Shown here one piece after another: positions 16,426 through 25,486 of a stretch of 64,000 bases of DNA. Within the stretch, counting starts at the first letter, position 1. Each line of letters begins with the position of its first letter. The notes under the pieces are model-generated. The model made no database searches, was not told where the DNA came from, and saw nothing but the letters and a program-made list of their open reading frames with translations. The position numbers were made by a program, and so were the translations under genes. Location: contig NZ_FWXV01000005.1 of NCBI RefSeq assembly GCF_900176515.1, positions 309,360 to 373,359 on the forward strand. The letters run 5' to 3'. This stretch comes from Kibdelosporangium aridum (GTDB lineage: Bacteria; Actinomycetota; Actinomycetes; Mycobacteriales; Pseudonocardiaceae).

Positions 16426-17679
16426 TCACGGGGATCCGAGCAACCGCATGGCCCGCAGCGAGATCTCCATCCGGAACCGGTCGTCGGGATCGGTCAGCCG
16501 GTCACCGAACAGCGCTTCCAGCTGGTGCAGCCGGTAGCGCACGGTCTGCGGGTGCACGTTCAGCCTGCCCGCGATCTCCGGCGCGCTGCCGCTGGTCTCC
16601 AGCCAGGCCAGGAGCGTCTCGCTGAGCCGGGCGCGCTGCTTGACAGTCAGGTCCGCCAGCGGTTTCAACGCCCGCTCGGCCAGTTCGCGGGCCAGGAACT
16701 CGTCGGTGAGCAGCCACAACGTCGACAGGTGGTCCTCGCACCAGATCACCGGCTCGTCCGGGATCAGCTCGCGGTGCACGTACGACAGCGCCCGCCTGGC
16801 CAGCCGCAACGAAGTCGGGGCATCGGCGAGTTTCACCCGGGGACCGACCACAGCGCGCCATCCGGGCAGGTGGTCCCGCAGGGTGTGCAGATGGTCGTGG
16901 CCGGCCGCCATCAGCAGGCACGGCTCGGCAGCGTCGAAGTCATCGAGGACGCCTTCGTCGAACGACGGGACATCGGGATCGTCTTCGCGGCGTTCCATCG
17001 CGACAACGACGACGTGATCCGGAACGGTCCAGCCCGCGGTGGCGGCGAGCTCGGTGAGAGTCTGGGCGGCGACAGGGGTTTCCGACAGCAGGAGTTCCAG
17101 CAGGCGTCTGCGTCTGCGTTCGAGCGCGCCTGCCGCCTTGGCCTGCGCGGCCGCGAAGCCTTCGAGCGACAGCACGGAAATCTCGTCGACGTAGTCGAAC
17201 ACCGCCTCGGCGAGCTGGCAGATCGTCACCGTCGGCAGGTTGACCGACTGGCCGAACTCGGCGATCCGGCGCCACGCCACCCGCGCGCCGATCCGGTACG
17301 CGCTTTGCAACGTGTCGATGTTGCGGCCTTGTGCGACTTCGAGTTTGCCCAGATGCCGGAAGATCTTGGCGCGGTCCTCGCGGGGCGCCGACGGATCGGC
17401 TAGCCGGTCGATGAACTGGGCGATCGTCTCCTCGACGCCCCCGGTCACGATCGGGCCGAAGGGCCCTTCGAGCAGCCGGGCGTACTCCGGGATGGATCGC
17501 CGGATTTCCTGCACGACAGCCACCGCGACGTCGGCCGCGCGTGGCCGGAACATGCTCGCCAGCTCACGCGGGAGGGTGGACCAGATCCGGGTGGACGCCG
17601 CCGCCGAGCGTGGCGGCACTAAGGACTCGAGGCGTGGCGGAGGAACGGTGGTCGTCCGGCGGGCACTCGACTCGGTCAC
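16426..17679 (-). CDS. PucR family transcriptional regulator
   Basis: About 417 aa. A helical N-terminal domain (~residues 40-200, AVAVVQEIRRSIPEYARLLEGP...) is followed by a GGDEF-like CdaR middle domain (~235-335) and the C-terminal PucR HTH: LLAWLETSGSAPEIAGRLNVHPQTVRYRLHQLEALFGDRL. PucR/CdaR proteins usually activate catabolic genes. The frame opens at 17721, but GTG at 17679 has AAGGA with a seven-base gap, so I prefer it. It is convergent with kynureninase (three-base gap), so its target is not evident. A strong promoter lies upstream. Confidence 0.8.
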   Translation of the reverse strand: MTESSARRTTTVPPPRLESLVPPRSAAASTRIWSTLPRELASMFRPRAADVAVAVVQEIRRSIPEYARLLEGPFGPIVTGGVEETIAQFIDRLADPSAPREDRAKIFRHLGKLEVAQGRNIDTLQSAYRIGARVAWRRIAEFGQSVNLPTVTICQLAEAVFDYVDEISVLSLEGFAAAQAKAAGALERRRRRLLELLLSETPVAAQTLTELAATAGWTVPDHVVVVAMERREDDPDVPSFDEGVLDDFDAAEPCLLMAAGHDHLHTLRDHLPGWRAVVGPRVKLADAPTSLRLARRALSYVHRELIPDEPVIWCEDHLSTLWLLTDEFLARELAERALKPLADLTVKQRARLSETLLAWLETSGSAPEIAGRLNVHPQTVRYRLHQLEALFGDRLTDPDDRFRMEISLRAMRLLGSP

Positions 17680-17753
17680 GGCGACATCCTTGTGAGCGTT
17701 AACAGAAACCTGTCGTATCATCGTGCATATCGCTCAATACTTATAACCCGCGC

Positions 17754-17783
17754 ACTATATTTTGACGGAACCTTTGCTGTCAA
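17754..17783 (-). promoter_or_regulatory. Strong sigma70-type promoter for the PucR gene
   Basis: On the minus strand TTGACA (17783-17778), an 18-base spacer, then TATAGT (17759-17754). This is close to consensus and sits 30-60 bases before the first possible start of the PucR gene. The flanking DNA is locally AT-rich. The TTGAC/GTCAA bases also form a short inverted repeat, which may be coincidence. Confidence 0.55.
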
Positions 17784-18132
17784 CGGGTCACCGGACGTTA
17801 CGGCAGGTCGTGAAGGCTATTCGGGTTAACCCTCTCGGGGTTATCACGTGGGTGACAACTTCTGCCCATGTGGCTGTCTTCCGGCCGACAAGTGTGGTCT
17901 GAACGGCCGGTATCGGTTTACTCCTGAGTCGATCGCGCGCAGCGCCGTGACAACCGGGTTCGGGGGTTTTCGCAATGCGATGACAAGTTTCCACGCCCCG
18001 CTCGTCTTATGTGACAACCACTTGTTACCCGCGAGTCTCTGGAAGTAACCTACTCGGCGGTAGGTCTGCCGTGTGAATCCAACCCACCTGTTCTCGCTGC
18101 CCTGTGAGGCGAGAGCCCGAGGAGGTAGGTAA
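17784..18132 (+). promoter_or_regulatory. Intergenic region and structured leader of the secreted-protein/mce operon
   Basis: No gene is supported in this stretch. A plausible + promoter is TTGTTA (18022-18027), N18, TAACCT (18046-18051). Two small inverted repeats follow: ACCTAC/GTAGGT (18048-18065) and TCTCGC/GCGAGA (18092-18114). The ribosome site GAGGAGG lies ~10 bases before the ATG at 18133. The first repeat overlaps the -10 box and could be an operator; the second may be a leader hairpin. No known riboswitch class was recognised. Confidence 0.4.
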
Positions 18133-19296
18133 ATGAAGTCACGGTTTTCCGGGAGACGCGGTGCCGCCGTGGTCGCCGTCGCCGTAATGGCCGCCGGAGG
18201 GTTCGTGGCCAGCGCGCAAGCGGCGACTCCGCTAGGTGATGTGACCAAGGACCTCACCTATCGATGTGCCTTCCCGCTGGTCGGACAGCAGGACGTCAAT
18301 GCGACCGTGAATATCACGATCCCTGACACAGGCACGACCGGCACCCGTATCGTCAATGGTGATCTGAAGATCACGGCGACCTTGAGCGCCAATATCGTGA
18401 ACGCGTTGCGTGCGTTCCAGACGGCCACCACCGAAGGAACGGCTGTCGCGGATGTGGACGCCGCATACGACAGCAAAAACATGACGCTTGGAATTCCTGG
18501 ACTGAAAATCGCAAAACAGACCGTGCCGCCGTCCGGCACGATGCCTGTCGACATTTCTGGACCGGTTCCGAGCCTGATCGTATACAAAGCAGGCGGCGTC
18601 AGCCTGGCCGCGGGCGCTGTATTCACTGCCAAAGTCGACACCCGCAAAGCGGACGGAACGCCCACCGCACTCGGTGTTCTGAACGTCCCGTGCTCGGTGA
18701 AGGCGACCACGCCGCCGCAGGACCGGTCGCTGGCGACAATCGCAGTCAGCGGCAGTGACGTCCCCCCGCCCGTTCCCGGCACGCCACCGTCGCAGCCCAT
18801 TGACAAGTCCTTGACGTACAACTGCGTGTTCCCCGAGACCGGAGCGGTGGACGTGGCGGGACGGATCACCGGCACGATCCCGGCGACGGGCACGGTCAAC
18901 AACCGGGTCCAGCCGTCCCTGTCGGTCACCGCGACACTGCCCACTTCGGTCGTTGACGTGCTGCGGAACAACAGCGCGGCAACGGTTTCCGGCAAGGGCG
19001 TCGCCGACGCGGACAACGCCTACAACGGAACGTCCATCACTGTGGGGATCCCGGGACCGGTTCCGTCGGTGAACGTGCCCGCCTCCGGTGAACTGACCGC
19101 GACGTTGGCGCCCGCGGTGCCCAGTGTGACCGTCGGCGCGCCCGGAACGGTCACGATCAGTGCGGGCCAGCAGCTCAACGGCACCTTCACGCCGCTGAAG
19201 GCGGACGGCACGCCGACCGCACTCGGCACTTTCGATGTTCCGTGCACGCTGAACGCCGGGCAGGACCCGACGCTCGGCGCGATCGCTTTCAGCTGA
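18133..19296 (+). CDS. Secreted protein with two DUF6801-type domains
   Basis: 387 aa. Clear Sec signal peptide (FSGRRGAAVVAVAVMAAGG..., cleavage after AQA). Two tandem copies of one domain follow: KDLTYRCAFPLVGQQDV (from ~38) and KSLTYNCVFPETGAVDV (from ~221). Each ends with a matching KADGTPTALG...VPC segment, so each has a conserved Cys pair. The domain pattern is that of DUF6801, found in secreted actinobacterial proteins; biochemical role unknown. A Pro-rich linker (PPPVPGTPPSQP) separates the copies. It is the first gene before the yrbE-mce operon, followed by a strong hairpin, suggesting high expression of this gene alone with partial read-through. Confidence 0.75.
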   Translation: MKSRFSGRRGAAVVAVAVMAAGGFVASAQAATPLGDVTKDLTYRCAFPLVGQQDVNATVNITIPDTGTTGTRIVNGDLKITATLSANIVNALRAFQTATTEGTAVADVDAAYDSKNMTLGIPGLKIAKQTVPPSGTMPVDISGPVPSLIVYKAGGVSLAAGAVFTAKVDTRKADGTPTALGVLNVPCSVKATTPPQDRSLATIAVSGSDVPPPVPGTPPSQPIDKSLTYNCVFPETGAVDVAGRITGTIPATGTVNNRVQPSLSVTATLPTSVVDVLRNNSAATVSGKGVADADNAYNGTSITVGIPGPVPSVNVPASGELTATLAPAVPSVTVGAPGTVTISAGQQLNGTFTPLKADGTPTALGTFDVPCTLNAGQDPTLGAIAFS

Positions 19297-19303
19297 CCAC
19301 CTC

Positions 19304-19343
19304 GGCGGCGTGACCACTCAGGGCACGGGGTGGTCACGCCGCC
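19304..19343 (+). terminator. Long GC hairpin between the two secreted-protein genes
   Basis: Perfect 14-bp arms GGCGGCGTGACCAC (19304-19317) and GTGGTCACGCCGCC (19330-19343) with a 12-base loop, starting eight bases after the stop codon. No T-run follows. It may be a partial terminator or an mRNA-stabilising stem that sets the ratio of the first secreted protein to the downstream mce genes. Confidence 0.6.
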
Positions 19344-19363
19344 CATCCTCAGGAGCCGCCACG

Positions 19364-20704
19364 TTGTCGCACCGTAAGCGCGTAGCACTCGCCATATCGC
19401 TGGCGGCGGTGACTCTCGCTGTGCCTGCCGCGGCAGGTTCCGCCCAGCCCACTTCGAATTCCCACGTGGTCAAGGCGATCCGCGGCACGTGCGACATCGA
19501 GCCGATCGGCAAGCAAGCGGTCACTGCCGAGCTGGCGATGACCTTGCCCGCGTCGGTCCCGGCCGGCACTCCGGTCCGAGCCAAGGACGTCAAGCTCAAG
19601 GTCTTGTTCTCGGCACAGACCGTGCAAGCGTTCAAGGACAAGCAGATCACCAGCTTCGAAGGGGCGCTTGGCGTCCAGCTCAAGGCGAACGACAAGCAGT
19701 TCCCCAGCCGAGGACCGCTGGAAAGGACCGCGGTGCCCGAGACCGGCGAGCTGACCGTCGAATTGCCCCTGAAGTCCACTGTGGAAGTCCCCACTCCACA
19801 GCCCGGCAAGGTCGTCTTCACCGTCGGCCCGTTGGAAATGCTGCTGGCCCAGGTCAAGGCACTGCAGGAACCGACGGGTGAGGCGACCCCGGTCGCCTGT
19901 GTGCCGGACGAAGGCCAGGACACGGCCCTCGGCACGGTCCGGGTGCTGGACCCGGTATCGACAAAGGTGCCGGCGAAGCCTTCCCCGACAGTCTCCTCCT
20001 CGACATCCGCCCCGGCGCAGTCGTCCTCGTCTCATGCCGCTCCACCGCCGAAGGAGCGGAAGAAACAGCAGGCAGAACCGGAGCCGTGCCAGACCATCCC
20101 GCCGGACGCGTACAACTTCTGGTCCTACTACGACCTGTCCGGCCATGCCGAGGTGCGGAAACTCAAGTCCGGTATCGACTTCGGGCCCGGCTACCTCAGT
20201 GCGCAGCTGTTCTTCTGGTTCGAGAACGAAATCGCCTGCGGCGCGGTCTTCGGTGATCTGCTGTGGCCACCGGCCAGTGGCTCGTTCGTGGCCTTCGGGT
20301 TCATGCCGACAACCGCTGTGGTCACGGTGGTTCCTGTCGAGCGGGCGGAAGGCCGGTTGCAGGACGGCATCTTCACCGGCACCGCCAAGGTCCACTTGGT
20401 GCTCAGCAACGTCAAGGTGAACGGGACTCCGCTGCCGGTCGGCCCGAAATGCCAGACGGCAGAACCTGTCGTGATGCCGCTGAAGTCCGTGCCGGGGGAG
20501 TGGGACGTGTTCGCGGGCGGCACGATCGAGACCGACGTGACGATTCCGCCGTTCCAGGGGTGTTTCGGCACGGAGAACCTGGATCCGCTGTTCACCGGGC
20601 TGATCTCCGGCCCCGGCAACCACGTCAAGCTGAAGTTCGGCGAGATCCACTTCTGCGAACCGCCGGACAAGCCGTGTGTCCCGCCGCTGCCGGGAAGGCG
20701 GTGA
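19364..20704 (+). CDS. Secreted protein: DUF6801-type domain plus C-terminal envelope domain
   Basis: 446 aa from a TTG start with AGGAG eight bases upstream; the longer frame from 19310 begins inside the hairpin. Signal peptide RVALAISLAAVTLAVPAAAG. Residues ~30-200 are a DUF6801-like domain (RGTCDIEPIGKQAV...). A Ser/Pro/Lys-rich linker (~208-250) leads to a second domain (~255-440). That domain is homologous to the separate secreted protein at 29858-30445: shared FMPTTAVVTV / VFPTTATVTM, LQDGIFTGTAKV / LTDGAVTAHSDV, TIPPFQGCFG / TIPEFTDCG and LISGPGN / LIPGPGN. Its stop is four bases before yrbEA, so it belongs to the mce operon. A role as an exported partner of the Mce transporter is inference. 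Confidence 0.75.
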   Translation: MSHRKRVALAISLAAVTLAVPAAAGSAQPTSNSHVVKAIRGTCDIEPIGKQAVTAELAMTLPASVPAGTPVRAKDVKLKVLFSAQTVQAFKDKQITSFEGALGVQLKANDKQFPSRGPLERTAVPETGELTVELPLKSTVEVPTPQPGKVVFTVGPLEMLLAQVKALQEPTGEATPVACVPDEGQDTALGTVRVLDPVSTKVPAKPSPTVSSSTSAPAQSSSSHAAPPPKERKKQQAEPEPCQTIPPDAYNFWSYYDLSGHAEVRKLKSGIDFGPGYLSAQLFFWFENEIACGAVFGDLLWPPASGSFVAFGFMPTTAVVTVVPVERAEGRLQDGIFTGTAKVHLVLSNVKVNGTPLPVGPKCQTAEPVVMPLKSVPGEWDVFAGGTIETDVTIPPFQGCFGTENLDPLFTGLISGPGNHVKLKFGEIHFCEPPDKPCVPPLPGRR

Positions 20705-20708
20705 GCAG

Positions 20709-21497
20709 GTGACCACACCGCAGTTCGCCGCCCGAGGCCTGGCCGGTCTCCGGGAAGTCGGCAAGCTCTGCTCGCTCGGCCTCGACGTGTTCCGGCTGAC
20801 CTTCCGGCGGCCGTTCCAAGTGCGCGAGTTCGTCCAGCAGTGCTGGTTCATCGTCTCGGTGACGATCCTGCCCGCGGCACTGGTCGCGATCCCGTTCGGT
20901 GGCGTGATCGCGTTGCAGCTCGGGTCGTTGACCAGGCAGATCGGCGCGCAGTCGTTCACCGGGTCGGCGAGTGTGCTCGCGGTGATCCAGCAGGCCAGCC
21001 CGATCATCACGGCGTTGCTGATCGCGGGCGCGGGTGGCTCGGCGATGTGCGCGGATCTCGGCTCGCGCAAGATCCGCGAGGAAATCGACGCGATGGAAGC
21101 GCTGGCTGTCTCGCCGATCCACCGGCTGGTGGTCCCCAGGGTGTACGCGGCGATCGTGATCTGCGTGCTGCTCAACGGCATGGTCAGCGTGGTCGGCGTG
21201 CTCGGCGGGTACTTCTTCAACGTCATCCTGCAAGGCGGCACCCCGGGCGCCTATCTGGCCACGTTCTCCGCGCTGGCGCAGCTGCCGGACCTGTGGATCA
21301 GTGAGATCAAGGCCGTGCTGTTCGGGTTCGTGGCCGGCGTGGTCGCGGCATACCGCGGGCTCAACCCGAAGGGCGGCCCGAAAGGCGTCGGCGACGCGGT
21401 CAACCAGGCCGTGGTGATCACGTTCCTGCTGCTGTTCTTCCTCAACTTCGTGCTGACCACCATTTACCTGCAGGTCGTTCCGCGGAAGGGGCTGTAG
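20709..21497 (+). CDS. yrbEA: YrbE/MlaE-family ABC permease (YrbEA type)
   Basis: 262 aa membrane protein with about five to six hydrophobic helices. The MlaE permease core is visible: GGVIALQLGSLTRQIGAQSF, IAGAGGSAMCADLGSRKIREEIDAMEALAVSP (the EExDA segment that contacts the ATPase), and the C-terminal helix FLLLFFLNFVLTTIYLQV. With the next gene it forms the permease pair of an Mce lipid importer; the ATPase (Mkl type) is not in this window and is usually encoded elsewhere. GTG start, four bases after the previous stop. Confidence 0.9.
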   Translation: MTTPQFAARGLAGLREVGKLCSLGLDVFRLTFRRPFQVREFVQQCWFIVSVTILPAALVAIPFGGVIALQLGSLTRQIGAQSFTGSASVLAVIQQASPIITALLIAGAGGSAMCADLGSRKIREEIDAMEALAVSPIHRLVVPRVYAAIVICVLLNGMVSVVGVLGGYFFNVILQGGTPGAYLATFSALAQLPDLWISEIKAVLFGFVAGVVAAYRGLNPKGGPKGVGDAVNQAVVITFLLLFFLNFVLTTIYLQVVPRKGL

Positions 21498-21499
21498 CG

Positions 21500-22312
21500 A
21501 TGGTGATGGAGCGGCAGCTCGACCAGTTCGGCAAGCTCGGCGACCAGCTTTCTTTCTACGTCAAGGCATTGCTGTGGATCCCGCGGGCGTCCCGCCGGTA
21601 CATCAGGGAGATCGTCCGGCTGCTGTCCGAGGTCAGCTTCGGCACAGGCGCGCTCGCGGTGATCGGCGGGACCATCGGCGTGATGGTCGGCATGTCCGTG
21701 TTCACCGGCACAGTCGTGGGCCTGCAAGGGTTCTCGGCGTTGAACCAGGTCGGCACGTCGGCCTTCGCCGGGTTCCTGTCGGCGTACTTCAACACGCGGG
21801 AAATCGCGCCACTTGTCGCGGGGCTCGCGCTGTCAGCCACCGTCGGCGCGGGCTTCACCGCGCAACTCGGCGCGATGCGGATCTCCGAGGAGATCGACGC
21901 CCTGGAGACGATGGGGGTACCGAGCCTTCCGTACCTCGTCACATGCCGCGTGATCGCTGGATTTATCGCGATCATTCCGCTGTACGTGATCGGCCTGCTG
22001 ACCTCCTACCTGGCCGCGCGCACGATCACGGTCGAGTTCTACGAGCAGTCGGCCGGTACCTATGACCACTACTTCACGCTGTTCCTGCCGCCCGAGGACG
22101 TCATCTGGTCGTTCGTCAAGGTGATCATCTTCAGCGTCGCGGTCATCCTGGCGCACTGCTACTACGGCTACCGCGCCACCGGCGGACCCGCGGGCGTCGG
22201 CATGGCAGTCGGCCGCGCGGTGCGCTGGTCGATCGTGGCGATCAGCATCCTCGACTTCTTCCTGAGCCTGGCGATCTGGGGCACGGAGACGACAGTGAGG
22301 ATCGCCGGATGA
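21500..22312 (+). CDS. yrbEB: YrbE/MlaE-family ABC permease (YrbEB type)
   Basis: 270 aa membrane protein. MlaE signature: GTIGVMVGMSVFTGTVVGLQGF, LSATVGAGFTAQLGAMRISEEIDALETMGVPS, and GYRATGGPAGVGMAVGRAVRWSI. It partners the preceding permease. The stop of yrbEA is just ahead and its own stop overlaps mceA (ATGA). Role: inner-membrane half of the Mce system that moves lipids or sterols across the envelope (family knowledge); the substrate is not readable here. Confidence 0.9.
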   Translation: MVMERQLDQFGKLGDQLSFYVKALLWIPRASRRYIREIVRLLSEVSFGTGALAVIGGTIGVMVGMSVFTGTVVGLQGFSALNQVGTSAFAGFLSAYFNTREIAPLVAGLALSATVGAGFTAQLGAMRISEEIDALETMGVPSLPYLVTCRVIAGFIAIIPLYVIGLLTSYLAARTITVEFYEQSAGTYDHYFTLFLPPEDVIWSFVKVIIFSVAVILAHCYYGYRATGGPAGVGMAVGRAVRWSIVAISILDFFLSLAIWGTETTVRIAG

Positions 22313-23493
22313 CCGAGGAGCGCTACCAGAAGACCAGCATGCGCTTGCTGGGGCTGGTGTACGTCGTGATCGTCGCCGCGTTCCTCAGTTTGACAGTCGC
22401 GATCTACACCGACGCCTTCGCTGACGACCCGACTGTCACCCTGCGTACGACCCAAGTGGGCAACCAGATGCAGGCCGATGCCGACGTGAAGTTGCGTGGC
22501 ATCAACGTGGGCAGGGTCGTGTCGGTGGAAACCCGCGGCGACGGAGCCGTTCTCTCGCTGGCGATGAACCCGGCCACGATCGACCGGATACCCGCCAACG
22601 TCACCGCCCGGCTGTTGCCGAAGACGCTGTTCGGCGAACGGTACGTGAGTCTGACGCTGCCTGAGCGGCCGAACGGCAAGCTGGCGACGGGTGACGTGAT
22701 CGCCCATGACAGCTCAGCCGCCGGCGTGGAGATGGAACGGGTGCTGAACAACCTGTTGCCGTTGTTGCAGTCCGTTCGCCCGGAGAAGCTCGCCGAGATG
22801 CTGACCGTGTTGTCGCAGGCACTGGACGGACGCGGCGAGAAGCTCGGCGACACGCTGGTCCAAGTCGGACAGTACGTCGGTGAGCTGAACCCGAAGCTGC
22901 CGCAGATCAAGGACGACATCAGCCGGTTCGCCTCGGTCGCGGACACCTACAACGCCGCGGCGAGCGACTTCCTGTCCGCACTGTCCGACTTCACCGTGAC
23001 CAGCAAGACCATTGTGGACCAACGCACCTCGTTGCTGAGCCTCTACAACACCGCGGGCACGGCGAGCGCCGACCTGACAGCGTTCCTGTCGGCGAACCAG
23101 AACACGATCATTTCACTGGCCGACACCAGCCGGGGAACCTTGGAGCTGCTGGCGAAGTACGCGCCGTCGTATGCGTGCATGCTGACGGCCGTCGCGAATT
23201 TCAAGCCCAGGGTGGACAAGGCGTTCGCCAATGGCGGATTGCGCGTCAAGTTGAAAGTCGTGCCTGGCCGAGGTCCGTACGTGCCCGGCCGTGACGATCC
23301 GGTGTACAAGGACAAGCCGGGGCCGCGGTGTGCCGGGCCCGAGGCGCCCAAGTTCCGGCCGGCCGGGATCGAGCCGTTGCCGAATTCGCCCGCTGAGCAG
23401 GAGATGCTGACCGCTCTGACCGGGGACATGCCCGCGTGGGGCAGCTTGCTCGTCGGTCCGCTGTATCGCGGGGCGGAGGTGACCGTGGAATGA
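22309..23493 (+). CDS. mceA: Mce family protein, MceA
   Basis: 394 aa. One N-terminal membrane anchor (LLGLVYVVIVAAFLSLTVAIY), then the MlaD/Mce domain at about residues 40-120 (DADVKLRGINVGRVVSVE... LLPKTLFGERYVSLTLP), a long helical region (~135-300), and a Pro/Gly-rich tail with Cys residues. MlaD domains form hexameric rings; the six Mce proteins of this operon would supply one subunit each. ATGA overlap with yrbEB before it and with mceB after it. Confidence 0.9.
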   Translation: MTEERYQKTSMRLLGLVYVVIVAAFLSLTVAIYTDAFADDPTVTLRTTQVGNQMQADADVKLRGINVGRVVSVETRGDGAVLSLAMNPATIDRIPANVTARLLPKTLFGERYVSLTLPERPNGKLATGDVIAHDSSAAGVEMERVLNNLLPLLQSVRPEKLAEMLTVLSQALDGRGEKLGDTLVQVGQYVGELNPKLPQIKDDISRFASVADTYNAAASDFLSALSDFTVTSKTIVDQRTSLLSLYNTAGTASADLTAFLSANQNTIISLADTSRGTLELLAKYAPSYACMLTAVANFKPRVDKAFANGGLRVKLKVVPGRGPYVPGRDDPVYKDKPGPRCAGPEAPKFRPAGIEPLPNSPAEQEMLTALTGDMPAWGSLLVGPLYRGAEVTVE

Positions 23494-24503
23494 GAAGCCT
23501 CTTCGCGCCGCTGGTCAAGCTGATCCTGTTCGCCGTCGTGACGGTCACGTCGACCGGATTGCTGGGACTGACCATCGCGAACGTCGACTTGCGACCGTCT
23601 TCGGAGTACTCGGCACGGTTCGAGGACGTGACCTCGTTGTCGGTCGGTGACGACGTCCGGATCGCGGGTGTCCGTGTCGGGCAGGTGGAAACCATTGACC
23701 TGGTGGACAAACGGGTCGCCCGGGTGGCGTTCACGGTGGACGCCCGCCGCAAGCTGCCGGTCTCGGTGAAAGCGGCCATCAAGTACCGCAACATGATCGG
23801 TCAACGATACATCTCGTTGGAGCGTGGCGTTGATCCGCTTGACCAAGTGCTCGCTCCCGGCGCGGAGATCCCGTTGGACCGGACCAAGTCCGCGCTGGAC
23901 CTGACGGTGTTGTTCAACGGCTTCAAGCCGCTGTTCCAAGCCCTGTCGCCGCAGGACGTGAACACGCTGTCGCACGAGATCATCCAGGTCCTTCAGGGCG
24001 AAGGCGGGACAGTGGAGAACCTGTTGCGGCACACCGCCTCGCTGACGTCCACATTGGCGGAGAAGGACAAGGTGATCGGCGAGGTGATCGGCAACCTCAA
24101 CCAGGTACTGGACACCGTGAACACCCACAGCGACCAGCTCGGTGGCCTGATCACCACGCTGCAGCAGTTCGTGACCGGGTTCGCCAAGGACCGTGAACCC
24201 ATCGGCGCGGCGATTTCCTCTTTGGACGAACTGGCCGGTGCGACCGCCGGACTGGTCGACGAAAGCCGCGCGCCGCTGAAGGAGAGCATCACGGCGCTCG
24301 GTCAGGTGTCCAAGAACCTGGCGGACAACGACAAGATCGTCGACACCGCGTTGCGGAACCTGCCGGTGAAGATGGAGAGCATCGGCCGGACCGTCAGCTA
24401 CGGGTCGTGGCTGAACACCTTCCTGTGTTCGGCGGAGGCCGGGACTCCGGCCCCGATGCCGTTCGCGGGTATCCCTGTCACGCAGCCGAGGTGCAAGCCA
24501 TGA
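23490..24503 (+). CDS. mceB: Mce family protein, MceB
   Basis: 337 aa. The ATG at 23490 overlaps the mceA stop; the upstream frame extension is spurious. N-terminal anchor LVKLILFAVVTVTSTGLLGLT, MlaD domain (residues ~35-115: VTSLSVGDDVRIAGVRVGQVE..., YRNMIGQRYISLERG), then a long coiled, helix-rich section typical of the lipid-conducting tube (family inference), ending in a short tail with two Cys. Confidence 0.9.
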   Translation: MRSLFAPLVKLILFAVVTVTSTGLLGLTIANVDLRPSSEYSARFEDVTSLSVGDDVRIAGVRVGQVETIDLVDKRVARVAFTVDARRKLPVSVKAAIKYRNMIGQRYISLERGVDPLDQVLAPGAEIPLDRTKSALDLTVLFNGFKPLFQALSPQDVNTLSHEIIQVLQGEGGTVENLLRHTASLTSTLAEKDKVIGEVIGNLNQVLDTVNTHSDQLGGLITTLQQFVTGFAKDREPIGAAISSLDELAGATAGLVDESRAPLKESITALGQVSKNLADNDKIVDTALRNLPVKMESIGRTVSYGSWLNTFLCSAEAGTPAPMPFAGIPVTQPRCKP

Positions 24504-25486
24504 GGTCGTTCCAAGAACGAAATCAAGTAATGGTCGGCTCGATCAGCCTGGTCGTGCTGACCCTGGTCGGCCTGATGGCGTTCTACTCGGACGAACTGCC
24601 GATCATCGGTGGCGGCACGACGTACACGGCCGACTTCAGCGAGGCGGCCGGGCTGATCTCCGGGACCGAGGTGCGGGCCGCGGGCGTGAAGATCGGGACG
24701 GTCAAAGAGGTCGGCCTGGACGGCGATCACGTCCGGGTCCGGTTCCGGGTGAAGGACGCGTGGATCGGTGACCAGAGCAGGGTCGAGATCCGGATCAAGA
24801 CGCTGCTCGGCTCGAAGTACCTGGCCGTTGACCCGCAAGGCAGCGCGCAACAGGATCCGGGCACGCCGATCCCGATGAGCCGCACGACCGCGCCGTACGA
24901 CATCAACCAGGTCTTCGACCAGCTGGCGAACACCGTCACCGAGATCGACACGAACAAGCTGGCCGGCGCGCTCGGAGTGCTCGCCGACACGTTCGCCGAC
25001 TCCCCGCAGGAGATCCGGTCGGCCCTGCAAGGGCTTTCGGCGCTGTCGAAGACGATCTCCACGCGTGACCAGGAGCTGGCGACGCTGTTCGCGAACACCC
25101 ACGAGATCAGCCGGACGTTCGCCGACCGCAACGCCGATGTGGAAAAGCTCCTGCGGGACGGCGAATTGCTGCTTGCCGAGATCCACAAACGACGTGACTC
25201 GATCAGTTCGCTGCTCGCCGGGACGCGTGAGCTCGCAACGCAGTTGTCCGGTTTGGTCGCAGACAACACCGACAGGCTGCGTCCGGCTTTGGCACAGCTG
25301 GATCGCGTGAACGCGGTGCTGCAACGCAATCGGGACAACCTCAACCGCAGCCTTCAGCTGGCTGGGCCGTACTACCGGTTGCTCGGCAACGCGGGCGGGA
25401 ACGGCCGGTGGATGGACATGTACGTGTGCGGCCTGATCACGCCGCCGGACCCGGCCGACTGCATGCCACCGAGGAGGCCGCGATGA
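24500..25486 (+). CDS. mceC: Mce family protein, MceC
   Basis: 328 aa starting at the ATG that overlaps the mceB stop. Anchor MVGSISLVVLTLVGLMAFY, MlaD domain near residues 40-120 (FSEAAGLISGTEVRAAGVKIG..., IKTLLGSKYLAVDPQG) and a helical C-terminal region with repeated heptad-like L/A/I spacing. Short Pro-rich Cys-containing tail. One of six non-identical ring subunits. Confidence 0.9.
   Translation: MRSFQERNQVMVGSISLVVLTLVGLMAFYSDELPIIGGGTTYTADFSEAAGLISGTEVRAAGVKIGTVKEVGLDGDHVRVRFRVKDAWIGDQSRVEIRIKTLLGSKYLAVDPQGSAQQDPGTPIPMSRTTAPYDINQVFDQLANTVTEIDTNKLAGALGVLADTFADSPQEIRSALQGLSALSKTISTRDQELATLFANTHEISRTFADRNADVEKLLRDGELLLAEIHKRRDSISSLLAGTRELATQLSGLVADNTDRLRPALAQLDRVNAVLQRNRDNLNRSLQLAGPYYRLLGNAGGNGRWMDMYVCGLITPPDPADCMPPRRPR

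Noticed and set aside
17762..17783. TTGAC/GTCAA repeat near the PucR gene as a second PaaX site
   Set aside because: Spacing is 12 rather than 11 and the bases are explained by the -35 box of a strong promoter.
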